44,385 bases of DNA from Anaerostipes sp. (GTDB lineage: Bacteria > Bacillota > Clostridia > Lachnospirales > Lachnospiraceae): positions 1 through 44,385 of the forward strand of contig JAQVEG010000021.1 in the NCBI GenBank assembly GCA_028697725.1, read 5' to 3'. Below are positions 44,363-44,385 of the stretch, in pieces (position 1 is the first letter of the stretch; every line of letters starts with the position of its first letter). Made by a program: the position numbers and the translations under genes. The notes under the pieces were generated by a model. That model made no database searches. It saw only the letters and a list, made by a program, of their open reading frames with translations, and was not told the origin of the DNA.

Positions 44363-44385
44363 ATAGTCTCCTCCTATTCAATATA

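Overview
The window is AT-rich and reads as chromosomal DNA of a low-GC Firmicute of class Clostridia, most likely Lachnospiraceae. Evidence for this: the Gram-positive PolC replicative polymerase, the clostridial gene orders pyrH-frr-uppS-cdsA-dxr-rseP-ispG-polC and rimP-nusA-ylxR-ylxQ-infB-rbfA-nrnA-truB-ribF, strong AGGAGG ribosome binding sites, DUF815 and DUF4080 proteins, and a glycyl-radical enzyme, which implies anaerobic life. No rRNA, tRNA, CRISPR array or insertion sequence was seen. Nearly everything lies on the minus strand, except a DeoR-type regulator and a tyrosine recombinase.

Region 1 (1-5200, read right to left). A seven-gene accessory operon: two small polytopic membrane proteins, an ABC ATPase broken by one extra G in a G6 tract, a secreted DUF2712-like protein, an ABC-2 type permease, an ECF sigma factor and its DUF4179-type anti-sigma factor (cut by the window edge). 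An ECF-like promoter lies ahead of the first gene. This looks like a self-regulated export or immunity system for a small secreted protein.

Region 2 (5200-12850). Single genes and short units: an AroE-like dehydrogenase, a B12/radical SAM DUF4080 protein, a rhodanese lipoprotein with a membrane diguanylate cyclase, an OLD-family ATPase-TOPRIM nuclease, and an MFS transporter.

Region 3 (12890-22600). The most interesting locus. A seven-gene operon runs from a consensus promoter (TTGACA-18-TATAAT): a short glycyl-radical enzyme, its activase, a fructose-6-phosphate-aldolase-type transaldolase, a NagB-like and a NagA-like protein that each lack an expected active-site residue, and PTS EIIA and EIIBC of the GlcNAc type. 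A divergent DeoR regulator and five TTGCGA/TCGCAA hexamers control it. The set resembles the E. coli YbiW/PflD-FsaA/B radical glycolysis module combined with amino-sugar genes. I propose a radical pathway for a modified amino sugar, for example a 1,5-anhydro-hexosamine. This is inference.

Region 4 (22600-41600). Housekeeping: a cytidylate-kinase-like protein, then the translation/transcription operon (rimP to ribF) and the lipid/isoprenoid/replication operon (pyrH to polC). Intrinsic terminator hairpins sit directly before the ribosome binding sites of rimP and uppS, so they may act as attenuators or partial terminators.

Region 5 (41600-44385). A small membrane protein ahead of pyrH, an orphan Hpt protein with a palindrome over its -10 box, a DUF815 AAA ATPase, and the acetolactate synthase small subunit IlvH. 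There is no gene-free stretch over 300 bases; the largest gap, 20451-20706, is the regulatory region of the glycyl-radical operon.
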